64,000 nt of DNA from Zantedeschia hybrid cultivar (GCA_030544215.1 JARZZO010000013.1:797001-861000), one strand, 5' to 3'. Shown: positions 13,101 to 23,121, numbered from the stretch's first letter. The notes: generated by a model from the letters alone, not told the origin. A program made the numbers and translations.

Positions 13101-13948
13101 GGAAGCAGCCCTTCAGCAATGTCTGACCTCTTCATGTCTTCCTCTGCAAACAAAGAAGAATAGAAAGACAAAATATGACTGGTAATCTCACTTCTATTAG
13201 AAAGTGTCTGGCCATTTGCCTGAAGGGAGCTAATTCTGTTCCTAGGTGAAGGAAGATTCTTTCTGCAATTTATATATCATACTAGGACCTCAAAATATCT
13301 ACATGGTAAAAAAGGATTCATGGTCAGGTGACTTACTATTTAGATTAAGGTTTTTGATGTAATCCTACATTCTTCAAACTAAACCAAAAGAATCTCAATT
13401 TTCTGGATCCTTTCTGGAATCAGTGTCCACTCGTGTGGCACTATGAATTTTGCAGTTTTTTTTTTGGGGGGGTCAAATTAATCAATCTCTCAGTCAGTCA
13501 AGCTTTTATCCCATCTATACTGAGTCAGCTAGGTTCAAAGATCTCAAGACAAGATTGAGAGGAATGGTGTTAGGCTATCAGACCAACATCATACCTACGT
13601 AAAAAATGAAACATCTAACCTTGAGCATCTGTGTTCCCACTGGCTATGAATTCTGTAACCTTACTTGACTGTAGTTTTGAAGTATCATAGCTTCCAAATT
13701 GGTAGATTCCTGAGATTATTCTTGTATGCTTTATATGAACTTGATGCCAAGGATGAATGAGACATCTGGATTGATGTTGATATATACATGTCGAAACAGA
13801 ATTAGATTTATTCTTCACTGGTCTATTTGACGAAGAAATTCTTATGTTGTTCCCTTTCTTTCTCCTTGACATAACAGGCCTCACATATATACCAGAGCAT
13901 CCTTTGAAGATCCATGCAACTTCCAGCATTGCAACGGGCATTGTGTAA
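1103..13948 (+). CDS. TRIPP: TRIPP-like, plant-specific TRAPPII complex component (10 coding exons)
   Basis: Coding exons: 1103-1391, 1773-1850, 1998-2554, 3604-4239, 4327-4481, 8886-9094, 9398-9531, 9648-10000, 10093-10196, 13878-13948. All junctions are GT-AG and keep frame, giving 2586 nt and 861 residues. The joined protein matches from memory a plant-specific family often annotated 'GPI-anchored adhesin-like' and described in Arabidopsis as TRIPP (At3g17900), a TRAPPII component in trans-Golgi trafficking and cytokinesis. Landmarks are MNFLLRST at the start, TLEGLIAEDP, WITIPY (residues 91-96) running into KELPEDW across intron 1, SFVFPG-type FVFPGEQLHILACLSS across intron 2, a Ser-rich stretch with FSFGHFRSYSM (about 404-414), GLEGIYLPGKRWRKKLEII, and a C-terminal block with ASFTSPPSV and LLPLTDGIITLDTLQI. 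No signal peptide or membrane segment is seen. Introns are swollen: intron 5 is 4.4 kb and intron 9 is 3.7 kb with a LINE. Family assignment is firm; the TRAPPII role is from the literature. Confidence 0.87.
2878..2985. repeat. Two-copy tandem repeat in TRIPP intron 3
   Basis: Two diverged direct copies of about 55 bases stand head to tail, each beginning TTTAGGGTTTCAAAT and ending near CTGGCTTAAA or CAGGCTTAAA. They lie inside intron 3 and no function is visible. Confidence 0.7.
4545..4685 (+). pseudogene. Decayed tandem copy of TRIPP exon 5
   Basis: This stretch begins 64 bases after the real exon 5 (4327-4481) and repeats much of it with substitutions and small indels. Matching landmarks include ATTACAATATA, TGATGCCATA versus TTAATGCCATA, GCACCTAAAGATGG versus GTGCCTAAAGATTG, CCTCCTATATCTTT versus CCTCCTCTATCTTT, and TTTGCCAAACCTTGCA versus CTTGCAAACACTGCA. 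The copy has an in-frame TGA and lost reading frame, and no clean donor follows it, so it is probably not spliced in. It looks like a local duplication of exon 5 with its flank. Confidence 0.75.
4690..6330. other. TRIPP intron 5, first part: no gene seen
   Basis: Intronic sequence. It includes a G-rich stretch of GGGAGG and GGATGGTG-like runs at about 5030-5480, and a perfect-looking two-copy 30-base repeat at 5567-5629 with the core GGCACTACTTTCGGCTG. Around 5905-5950 a TGTACTGCCAATTTTATTA motif resembles the 3' ends of plant LINEs or SINEs. No open frame resembles a protein. Confidence 0.5.
6340..6944 (+). pseudogene. LINE ORF1-like remnant with a zinc-knuckle-like motif in intron 5
   Basis: An open frame of 151 codons (from the ATG at 6489 to 6944) is GC-richer than the surrounding intron. 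Its first part reads RCICCSDLGHVCRFCSRR followed by KLSYAEVV. That order, a Cys-Cys-Gly-His-Cys cluster and then a short SYAEVV motif, is typical of the C-terminal part of plant LINE ORF1 proteins. The rest is not recognised. No LINE reverse transcriptase follows it, so it is at best an isolated fragment. A captured host sequence or chance open frame is also possible. Confidence 0.35.
6945..8885. other. TRIPP intron 5, last part: no gene, minor repeats
   Basis: No coding signal. At about 7658-7790 two diverged copies of a 60-70 base unit containing TTATCTTCTCATTTACC and GTTTTAATTTTGACAT follow each other. At 8045-8270 short ATAAATGTGAT and TTCAAATATGAT motifs recur. The acceptor for exon 6 is ATGGCAG at 8879-8885. 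Confidence 0.55.
10607..13243 (-). mobile_element. 5'-truncated L1-type LINE in the last TRIPP intron
   Basis: A non-LTR retrotransposon lies on the minus strand inside intron 9. Its 3' end is marked by an A tract, read as T at 10605-10615. The 5' end is cut inside the reverse transcriptase, so no endonuclease is present. The flanks carry an 18-base near-direct repeat, AGGTGAAGGAATATTCCT at 10589-10606 and AGGTGAAGGAAGATTCTT at 13244-13261, with 16 of 18 bases identical. This is best read as an aged target-site duplication. Coding frames are broken by several frameshifts, so the copy is dead. Confidence 0.88.
10764..13243 (-). pseudogene. LINE reverse transcriptase, zf-RVT-like C-terminus (broken)
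   Basis: Read from high to low coordinates, the fragments give a reverse transcriptase in order. First come ISSLQANGQT and VPGPDGFP (about 13230-12975), then IPKKDGAASLSDYRPISLLN, NQSAFIKGRQI and LKLDFQKAYDRV (12946-12452). The catalytic block appears as QCADDTILF (about 12310), with Cys where Tyr or Phe is usual before ADD. A thumb-like GWKGRLLSYGSRLVL segment follows (about 12030), then ENGGLGIKGIRDFNLPLLFK (about 11800). The end is a zf-RVT-like region with FSVRSAYQVI and PLKVNILVWRI (11566-10764). The pieces lie in different frames and upstream endonuclease sequence is missing. The LINE is an inactive fragment. Confidence 0.88.
13878..13948 (+). CDS. TRIPP: TRIPP final coding exon, 3' of the LINE
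   Basis: After an ATAACAG acceptor this short exon completes a Gly codon and reads LTYIPEHPLKIHATSSIATG plus two residues and a TAA stop at 13946-13948. This matches the conserved C-terminus of the family (VKEKG followed by a TYIPEHSLKI-type tail). The upstream donor is at 10197-10198, after GAGAAAG. Without this splice the frame would run on from exon 9 into 33 unrelated codons to a stop at 10294. Confidence 0.9.
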
Positions 13949-16100
13949 CTACTTTTGTAAGCTTCATTTGAGGGTTTTGAGTTCGACCTCTCAATTCTTC
14001 CCGCCATTCAAGTGTTAGATCCACTATAGTGGAATCCCCTTCTTGTACTCCATTCATCAATAGATTTTTCTTTCTTTCTTTTTTTGAGGAGATGTATAGA
14101 AGTATACGAGTGTCCCTATTGATGCACATGCTTTCGATGAACCTTCACAATGCTTCAATATCTCTGCTGATTATTGCAAAAAGCTTCTTATTTTTAATTT
14201 TAAAATTGGCTATGATTTTCTGGCAGTAGAAAATCTGTATCCTTTTCTTTTGTTTCCTTAATGCAACTATTCGTGTAGGTTTGGTGTCTCCGCCCAGTCT
14301 TTTGGGCTCCTTAACTTGTGGTGTCTGAACTTATGAGAACCACTTACTGAGGATGGAGGGTTGCAACCGGATTGCTCTGAAAGGTGCCACTAGCGAATGA
14401 TTTCCATTAAGTGATCTTTGTGTGGACCTGGCTTGCAGTGGAACAGATTTTTCAACCTACACATCCCAGTCGCGATTTTGAAGTTATTTGCTAAAATCTC
14501 AGATTCCTTTTCTTCTAAACTTTCGATACAAGTATGAACAAGTGGTTGCCTAATTATTACCTTTGTGGTCAGAAAAGCTCCGGGGGCACTAAGGCACACC
14601 ATTCATAAGAAGAGGTGGCCTCTATTATTGCGGTTATACCTTTTTCTTTTGGTAATTGGGCTACATATACCATTTCAGGGATGGCAAAATTAACTTGTGC
14701 CAGGCATGCGCTTGACCATTAATTAATGTGAGGGCGCGTCTGTTTAGCGTCCAGAATCCTCATTCAAGAGTGCCTCACGATCCTTGCAGTTGTACCACTA
14801 CAATACGGGCAAAATTCTCCATTCTATATATATTTTCTTCCATCTTAATTAGAGTTCATTTGTCCATTTATTAATTTTCTCTGTGCTCCTCCTTAGGTAT
14901 ATTGATCATGACTGTGATCTCTATCGAAGTAGTGCACCGTAGAGAGGAGAATAGTATACATCGATCGTGCACCATGGGAAAGGGCAGCCTATTGATCTCA
15001 TGACGCACCCTTGACTGTATGATCTGAGAAGAATCAACTGCATGCAGCTTTATCTTTATTCTTCGCAAAAGAATTTTGTATACGTGCATGATTTACCTTA
15101 TAATTTGCTTTCTCAATTTACCATCTCGTGGTTAGCTGCTTACCCTTCTCATTATGAACAACCTCGTTATATATCTTTGAAGAATATAGAATGGTAAGAT
15201 TTGGTGTCACTTCTCTTCAATTTCTCGGTATCTCACAGGGTATTGAAAGCTTCCGTGGCTAGACGTTGTATACTTTTGAGAGACGTTGTCGTCTATTTGT
15301 AGGGGGTTTTTGTTTAAAGAAGAAAATGTTTAACATGTAGAGAAGATAATAATCAAATGACAATATATATTTCATTAAACATGATGAGTGATGTTCAAAT
15401 GCTGCATCATTTTATTATTATTATTTTTTTAACTGTTCGATCAAAGATTAAACAATACATATATCAAATTGGAGTGAACCCCCACCTCAGCAATTTTTTC
15501 TTTTTTCTTTTTTTTTGGGAAAATGCTTTTGTCGCCTCCTGGGGGTTCAGGACGCATTACTCAAACATGATTAAAATTTGCTAAACTAAGGGGGTGCTCA
15601 TCCGCATGGATGGGATCGATCCCTCATCCACATGCATGCAGTACCGAGCCGCCAACCAAATTCATCGATTTAAAATGTTATCTATTTGCTTTTGCAATAT
15701 GTGAATTTTTCGTAATGCATGAATGAAGTTTTCGTTTGCAAATTATCTTTGTATGCGAGTGTTTCTAATAGTGTTCTGAAATGCATGTATCAGAGAAATC
15801 GATGTAAATGAAAATGAGAACAAGAAATTTTTAACAAAAACTATGAGAAAGTAAAAACCTAGAATGTAATGGAAACCTTACTTGATTTAAAACCATTGAA
15901 AGTTACTTTCACTTGATTTTTTTAGGCAGAGAAAGCAAAAATTACTGTTTACGGCAAGCTTTTATAAGAAATCAAGGATGACGGATGCATGACCATAGCT
16001 AGTTAAATACAGTATTATACGCGTACAATTCACGTACTTTTGAATTTTCGAATTAAATTGTTGTACACGACATTGAATAGAAAGATAGGGAAAAATGCTC
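13949..16100. other. TRIPP 3' flank and intergenic DNA
   Basis: The 3'UTR of TRIPP probably occupies the first few hundred bases. No exact poly(A) signal was chosen because several AT-rich candidates exist. The rest is AT-rich intergenic sequence with no recognisable protein or RNA gene. Confidence 0.45.
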
Positions 16101-18390
16101 ATTTTTTGACACCAACTATTTTATTCACATATAATATAAAAATATTTAATACTTTCCATTTAATACACTACATTATTGACTTAAAATAAGACTTTTACTA
16201 CTTAAATATTATAGAACATGTTGTTATATAATAAAAGAATAGGCTGCCTTGACTACATTAGCAAAATAGGCCGCAATGCCTCATAAATCTAAGATCCCTA
16301 AATAAACATGAAATAAAAGTACATCATTTATGCTAAACTAAACCCTATTACATCTCTTGTTGCTACTGAATAGAAAATAAACCTACTTCTAGATAACCAA
16401 GGCTTCAGCTTCAAGCTTCTTGAACTTTTCCTGCCTCGCCCTCTTCGATAGGTTCTCCTCACTTGTAAAAATATAGTTAATCTTGCAAGGGTGAGTCCAT
16501 ATAGAACACAGCAAGCTCAGAAAATTGATATTCACAGTTTTTTCATACATATACATAAAGAAAATGACACGGTATACATGTTGCAATTATTTCACATATT
16601 TACTTGCTTAAGTCTTAAACATGTTCTTTAAATCAACCAAGTCATGATACATGTATCTATTCATTCATATCGGTCTACTTTCATATATTAAACATATACA
16701 ACATGGATTTGTCATTATAAAAACATGGTTCTTAAACACAAACATGAATTTAGAGCATATTATAATCGTCATTCATTTTGAACATGCATTATCTTATTAC
16801 TTAAACACAAGACATGCATCCAATCACATCATAAGAAGTTCTTAGTTCTTCTTGTTCTTGTTCTTCTTACTTACCTAGTCGTAAAGCAGCTGCACAGTTA
16901 GAGGATCGACATATCCCCACCCATAGTCAATGTACCCGCAAGCAAGTATACCTCTAGGATTTTAACCCGTTGCCTCGAGCCCTTTCACATCATATCCTTA
17001 ACCTTCTCCGACAAGGATGCTATTGTAGGTTGGAGACTTATACTCCTAAGGTCGCATTGTCTATGACATTTAACATCTTAAATCATGCATGCAATAAATC
17101 TGTGACAGTACTTTAAACAATAGTGCATAATTTAAAATCATCTTCATGATGTGCAATAGATTTTAGAACGCATCTGTTCTATCCAATTTGAAACGCAACA
17201 CTCTCAGGTCACGTTTCTTGCAAAATGCGTCACTTGGGACTGACGCCTTTTAGGCTATCAGGACATGTTTAAACAAATAAACCTCTATTAATTCATAGAC
17301 TATGCATGGGCTTTCTAATTGATATTCCAGATTGCAAAACATAACTTTAATAGACAAGACACTATTCTAGCATGGTGCAATCATGGATTGATGCATGAAG
17401 AAAGGATTTTCATGGAGAATACTCATAGAAGGAAATCCTAGGTAATAAGAATACAGGGTATCAGAATATATCATGAGTATCAGAACATCGAATTTTTACA
17501 TGTAGAATTTAGCAGGAGGGAACAAGGCTTCGAAATTTACTGCTAACAAGTTAAAACATGTCATCACTATGTGACGTGAATCACAAATTGCGTCAAGGGT
17601 ATATGGTGCCTCTCATCATCCAGAATAATTCTTGAAAAAATCCCTAGAAAATAACCAACCAGCTGAATTGCGCCATACGTAGGTGACGCATTTCAACCTA
17701 CAGAACTAGGTTCTTCATGAATTCTACGGTTCTACGTGAAACTCATGGGGGTTCAAGAAGAGGGATCACGCAATAGGTTTATGCATGTCTAAGAGTGTCA
17801 CAAACATCATCTTTCATGCTGCTACGATAGTACTTTGGAAAATAATTCGAGAATATAGTTTTGTATATGTAAAAATATCTAAGAACACGGATTCGTCATC
17901 ACTTGCCTCCAACACTATGCTCAACGATCGCCATAAAGCTGCCTAGGCAAAGTAAACAACTCCCTGCATGCACAGCAATGCGGCAATGCCAACCCTCTCG
18001 TACCTCCTGCCAGGAATGCATAAAGAACATGCCAGAACGTCGCCCCCTGCACTGGAAACTGCTCCTGATCCCTCTCTCATAGTCCTTTTAAGATTTTATG
18101 ACGCACTAGAGGACTCTCATGTGCATAGAGGTCTATAAATACTAACAAGGTCGAAATCCACATGGAATCAAACTCCATGATAGGAAAGAACAGCGTGCAG
18201 TTCACACAGAACTCGGACTCTGAGATGCGTCAGCCTTACCTAACCTCTCTCAACACTCTCTGAATCACGTCACTATAGGGTGACGTGTTTTAGCTCTCTC
18301 AGCCAGACACAAATAAGAGCAGTCTAAACCCATAAATGGGACTATCCAGGACTGCTAATGGGTTCTAAATGGTCTACTAACAGGCCTAGT
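16100..18390 (-). mobile_element. Diverged gypsy LTR-like sequence with GCGTC hairpins
   Basis: No open frame is recognised. The segment shares its style with the LTR at 27941-30093: repeated short inverted motifs of the form GCGTC, a spacer of about ten bases, then GACGC. The clearest is AATGCGTC / GACGCCTTTT around 17226-17253, and a related ATCACGTCAC / GGGTGACGTG pair lies near 18264-18288. It is probably an old minus-strand Ty3/gypsy LTR or a derivative. Its ends could not be fixed. Confidence 0.45.
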
Positions 18391-18394
18391 ATTA

Positions 18395-19162
18395 CACCTT
18401 CATATGTACAATGCTCCCGAGTCAACTTAGGAAATGGTCAACTATCAAACCCTATTCTAGTCAACTCACTTGGATTAGATGTCGCTATATTATGAAACTC
18501 CATTTATAATATACTGTCCACTCTGGCCAGAAACTCCCATGTATCATTCCGAAAACATTCTTTCTAATTACTGAGAGCGAATGATCTCTTATTGAGCACT
18601 CAATCACCTTTGAAGATATTTTATTAAATATGATCACTTGACTAATTAGAACCTGTGGTTAGAGATCCATGAGACAAGGTCATAGTCCAGAAGTCTACCG
18701 ACAAGATGCCTTTGGTGTCTCAGGTTTAAGGAGTAACCACGCTACTATGACATTGAAACAAGTTAGTTGACAGTCAGATAAATTACCATCAAATGATTTA
18801 AATCGGATCAGTGCAGCGAACTCATTCTCTAATGAGCATTTGTGTGCTTGTCCTAGTATCTCTACTTATGTGACTATGAGACTAATCACCCTTATCATAT
18901 GATTAGGCATAACACACATCAGTCTATCCAGATATAAGTTGGTTCATCCTAAGACTAAGAACAATTTAAGAATTATAATCTAAAATATTAGTTTCACTAT
19001 CATAATTTCATATAGTATAATATTTCTCATATAATTTCAAAGAGTTCATTATACACAATATGTTAAACACCAATCAACATAATGAATTTATTGTTATTTA
19101 TTAATGAATAAAAATGTATATAGATGCCATATGATTAACTTTGAGGACACTTATTTTCAACA
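18395..19162 (-). mobile_element. Diverged copia LTR fragment, minus strand (copy 1)
   Basis: Read on the minus strand from 19162, the sequence starts TGTTGAAAATAAGTG and then follows the copia LTR seen intact at 30094-31644. It shares the blocks around GATCATTCGCTCTC, ATCCAAGTGAGT, TTGACTCG and GAGCATTGTAC. It is much more diverged than the 30-36 kb copies. It stops near 18395, where the older gypsy-like sequence begins. Confidence 0.7.
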
Positions 19163-20412
19163 TCAACAAAGAACTTTTTTCCAAAGGGACAAACATGTGA
19201 GGCTCATGAGTGAAAGCGGACAATAGCTTGTTGACAAGAGGCTAAGTTCCCTCCTGCAACATTGACGCTATTTGTAGGAACCCCAACCCATATACATACG
19301 CTTGCCCTTTCAGAGGGTTGTGTAAAGGTATAGAAATGGCGTTTAAATAATTTCACGTGCTTATAAAAAAGTCCCTCACCTTCCTTCCAACAAGAGCCAT
19401 TTTTCCAAAAGAACAAAGATGTGAGGTCCATGAGCTAAAACATACAATACCTTGTTAGCAAAAATCTAGATTCTTTCTTGCAACAGGTCTTCTCTATACA
19501 TACGTGATCATTTAACTACTGTATTATCCTCTAACTATTGTTTACGTGAACCAAGGTCAAAGTCTAGAAGTCTACCGACAATGTATCTTTAGTGTCTCAA
19601 GTCCAAGAATCAACCACGCAACTATGACATTGAATCAAGCTAGTTGACAGTCAGATAAATTATCATCTAGTGATTTAAGTCTAATCAGTTCAGTGAACTC
19701 ATTCTCCGATCAGCATTTGTGTGCTTGTCCTAGTATCTCACTCATGTGACTATGAAGCTAGTCACTCTTACCACATGAACAAGTATAACACACATCAGTC
19801 TATCTAGATATAACTTATTTTATCCTAAGACTGAGAACAGTTTAAGAATTATGGTTTAAAATATTGGTTTCACTATCATAATCTCATTATGATCTAATAT
19901 TCCTCACATAGTTCCAAGGATTTCATTATGCGCAATATGTTAAACGTCAATCAACATAACGAATTTATTGTCATTTATTAATGAACAAGAACGTACATAG
20001 ATGCTATATGATTGACTTTGAAGACACTTATTTTCAACACCGACAAGGACCCTTTTCCTAAAGGGACCAACGTGTGAGACTCATGAGTGAAAGTGGACAA
20101 TACCTTGTTAGCAAAAATCTAAATTCCTTTTCGCAACATTGGCGTCGTCTGTAGAAACCTCAGTCCATATACACAGGCTTGACTTTTCAAAGGGCTGTGT
20201 AAATAATCTCATGTGCTTATCAAGAAGGCCCCTCACCTTCCTTATAACAAGAGTCATTTTCCTAGAAGGACAAAGACGTGAAGTCTATGAGTTAAAACGG
20301 ATAATACTTTGTTGGCAAGAATCTAGATTCCTTCTCGCAACAAGTCTTCCCTATACAAGTGTGATCATCTACCTACTGTACTATCCTCTAACTACTGTTT
20401 TATGAGACCCAA
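18671..20412. repeat. Tandem duplication of an ~877 bp unit
   Basis: Copy 1 (about 18671-19547) and copy 2 (about 19548-20412) are direct repeats at moderate identity. Both begin in AAGGTCA-AGTC-AGAAGTCTACCGACAA, run through the start of a minus-strand copia LTR (TTTTCAACA at 19162 and 20039), and then share a non-LTR part with CACCTTCCTT and AACAAGAG. Copy 2 reads TTGGCGTCGTCTGTAGAAAC near 20140, which resembles a gypsy primer-binding site. The unit mixes a copia LTR end with another element, so the tandem arose after nesting. Confidence 0.75.
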
Positions 20413-20501
20413 GAAAAAAATGTGCATTCCATTTTGGCAGCATTAGCAAGATATATATAATTTGTAACTATAAGTGTACTAACCATGCTTTCCCTCGACT
20501 T

Positions 20502-20605
20502 CTTTATTCCTCCTCGAGGGACGGTCGACCGGTAATCAATTAGCCCGGTCTAACTTTATTCCTCCTCGAGGGACGGTCGACCGGTAATCAATTAGCCTGG
20601 TCTAA
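20502..20605. repeat. Perfect-looking 52 bp tandem duplication upstream of the CML gene
   Basis: Two adjacent 52-base units (20502-20553 and 20554-20605) differ at one base. Each contains CCTCCTCGAGG and the 10-base palindrome CGGTCGACCG, then GGTAATCAATTAG. They lie about 1.33 kb upstream of the CML start codon. The near identity implies a recent duplication. Confidence 0.92.
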
Positions 20606-20714
20606 CACAAATGACACGCCAGGTCCACGTGGGAGGGCCCGGTTGAGAATGAGGGGAGGAGTATTAATATCGTTTGCATAAAAGAAATTTATAGAAATTT
20701 AATATGTTAAAGTA

Positions 20715-20718
<4 letters not shown>

Positions 20719-20747
<29 letters not shown>
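20719..20747. repeat. Poly(T) tract
   Basis: A run of about 28 T residues in the CML upstream region. A second T run of about 20 lies at 20893-20912. They may be relics of retroposon tails or simple slippage tracts. Confidence 0.85.
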
Positions 20748-20749
<2 letters not shown>

Positions 20750-21732
20750 GTCAGGGGTATCATATCTGATACGATATGTATAATTTGATCTCTGATCAAA
20801 TAGCCTCAGAAAATTTGAAAAATAAAAGACCGAGTCTTTTTTATTGGGTTCAATCCGTTAACGACATATTTTTAATTGTTCATTGGAGTTCACTTTTTTT
20901 TTTTTTTTTTTATCCTCTAGTTAGAGATCGGATTATACATATGGGCGTGTCGGACACGATGGACTTGAGATCTTTAAATAAAAAACAAATTTAAAATGTG
21001 TTGCAACGTATGTATGTGGTGCAATAAGTATTACACCTTTTCTTTCTTTTTATATTGAGATGAAAATCATAAAATTAACGTTGTGCATATGCACGCACGT
21101 GTGTATAAATTAATGGAATTCAAAAATATCAAAAAAGACCTTTTTGTTCTGTCAAATTAGAGGTATGTGTAACGTCAAGTTGGATACATACCTTTGCTAT
21201 GTTCAGTCGCACAGTTTAATTAACTAAATGTTAGTTGCGAAGAATGAATTAACTGAGTGAAACCTTACGCACACGAGTCTTCTTAGCATCGTCTATTTAC
21301 TTAACAATCGCGTACGGTGAGGGAATTAATCACACGATACCACCGTAAAAATAAAATAAAAATAAAAAATAAAGATTACGACACATGTGAAGGGTACCTA
21401 GCTGCTACGTATGCAAATCCGTAGTACGCGTCTCATACGACGCTTTGACCGGCCGGGCTGGGCATAAACTGGGTACGCCGTTGATCCGTCTTCCTTCCAG
21501 AATGCTGCCCGGAAACCCGTCTCGCCATCAACTGCCGTCCAACTGTCAAAAACGGGCGGACTGGTCAACAGAAACACCTGCGAGCCAGGGATATGCACAG
21601 CGTGACACGGTGGAAAGCATTTATATATAGAGATATGCACGTACATGTTGGGTAAGGATCATGGAATGGAAGATACATAGCGCCTGGTAGAGCAGAAGAA
21701 GGGCAAGCAAACTCGGAGGGGAGGTGTCTAGC

Positions 21733-21740
21733 TATAAATA
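21733..21740 (+). promoter_or_regulatory. TATA box of the CML gene
   Basis: TATAAATA lies 199 bases upstream of the CML start codon, followed by C-rich sequence. A transcription start about 30 bases downstream would give a leader of roughly 165 bases, with a CT run at about 21833-21848. Confidence 0.7.
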
Positions 21741-21931
21741 CCCCCAAGAAGCCGACGTTTCAGAAGCCGGTTTTCAATCCCTGATCTCAGCTGCTCACTT
21801 TGCGGTCACCGGTTTCGGAACATATATCCCCATCTCTCTCTCTCTCTGTAATCCGCCCGCCCCCAACCAGTCATCTCCAGCACTCCAGTCCTGAAATATC
21901 TTCGTCCCTGTAGCTACAAATCTAGCTAGCA

Positions 21932-22687
21932 ATGACACAGGCATCCCCATCAAGCGTCGACCAATCGAATAGCCGCTCCCGACATATGAGATACTCCTCT
22001 CCTTCTTGTAGCAGGAGCGCTTCTTACCCTCCTACTACCGTCTCCACCTCATCTGCGGGGAGAGCCAGTACTACGAGTCATGGTGCGGGGTCTATCCTCC
22101 ACAGATTCTGCGGCTTCCTCATCTCTCCGAGGAAGCTGATGATGTCGTCTCCGTCCTCCTCTTCGGCAGCGGACAGGAAGCACGGGATCCTGGAGGCGGT
22201 GCCGGAAGATGGGACGCCTCCGACGTCCGGTCAAATGGCATTCACCTGCAGCGCCCCCCGCCGGTCTGCAGGGGAGGAGTTCGAGAAGGTCTTCAGGTAC
22301 TTGGACGAGAACGGGGACGGGAAGGTCTCCGCATCTGAGCTGCGCAGCCGCATGAAGGCGGTGGGGCAGGAGCTGTCGGCGGAAGACGCGGAGGCGGTGG
22401 TGGAGTCCACGGACTCGGACGGCGACGGCCTTCTGGGGTTGGAGGACTTCGTGAAGCTGGTGGACGTGGGAGGGGATGAGGAGGAGAGGACCCGCGACCT
22501 CAGGGAGGCCTTCGCCATGTACGAGATGAAGGGGCGGGGATGCATCACGCCCAAGAGCCTCCGCCAGACGCTTCGCCGCCTCGGCGTGCCAAAGACCACA
22601 GAGGAGTGCAAGGTCATGATCCGGCGCTTCGACCTCAACGGCGACGGCGTGCTCAGCTTCGACGAATTCAAGCTCATGATGCTCTAG
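21932..22687 (+). CDS. Calmodulin-like protein (CML), EF-hand calcium sensor
   Basis: An intronless 251-residue protein. The first ~110 residues are Ser/Pro/Arg-rich, low complexity and probably disordered. The C-terminal part carries EF-hand loops at residues 125-136 (DENGDGKVSASE), 161-172 (DSDGDGLLGLED) and 234-245 (DLNGDGVLSFDE). The third site, 198-209 (EMKGRGCITPKS), lacks acidic calcium ligands and is probably non-binding. Loop 2 ends in Asp rather than Glu. The pattern, especially SDGDGLLG followed by EDFVKLVD, resembles the plant CML30/31 and CML37-39 group, whose members are calcium sensors induced by stress or wounding. The first in-frame ATG follows a TATA promoter. A later start at Met19 is possible and would not touch the EF-hands. 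The coding region is much more GC-rich than its flanks. Target partners cannot be read from sequence. Confidence 0.93.
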   Translation: MTQASPSSVDQSNSRSRHMRYSSPSCSRSASYPPTTVSTSSAGRASTTSHGAGSILHRFCGFLISPRKLMMSSPSSSSAADRKHGILEAVPEDGTPPTSGQMAFTCSAPRRSAGEEFEKVFRYLDENGDGKVSASELRSRMKAVGQELSAEDAEAVVESTDSDGDGLLGLEDFVKLVDVGGDEEERTRDLREAFAMYEMKGRGCITPKSLRQTLRRLGVPKTTEECKVMIRRFDLNGDGVLSFDEFKLMML

Positions 22688-23110
22688 CTAGCTAGCTGCC
22701 GGCCCGACTACCTGCGTGACGTGGCGGTGTGCTGCCCGCCGGACGGGTTTCTGCGGCCCCCCGACCAATAAGCAAGCTCCACTGGTGTAGTAATCTTCTG
22801 TGTCCATATGAATTAATTAATACGTGAATTTATATATATATATGCCTGTCTTTGTACATGTTAGTCGTGATCCCGTACGTGTATATTTATTTATTGGATT
22901 GCGTGCCTTTTCGATCAAAATGGGCATCCTTCCCGGGTTAATCCGTTGACCAGTCTTAATTTCGTAAACAGCACTCTCCGTGTAACTTACACGAGCATAT
23001 CAGCTCACACATATTAACGGATAATAATAATGGGAAGCACGTAAAAGGACCTGTCGCCTCCACGCGCAAACAGCCTCGGTTTCACGGCGTTGCCGCGTCC
23101 CTCGGGGCGA
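22688..23110. other. CML 3' flank
   Basis: The 3'UTR starts with a repeated GCTAGCTAGC motif directly after the stop and continues through AATTAATTAATACG. The AATAAGC at 22768 is a possible weak poly(A) signal. No gene is seen. Confidence 0.5.
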
Positions 23111-23121
23111 GCCCGTTAAAT

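Noticed and set aside
13615..14129. Minus-strand frames of 82-130 codons overlapping the TRIPP final exon
   Set aside because: They are antisense shadows; the + strand exon matches the conserved family C-terminus.
22049..22677. Minus-strand frames of 61 and 148 codons inside the CML gene
   Set aside because: Antisense shadows of a GC-rich coding region with clear EF-hands on the + strand.
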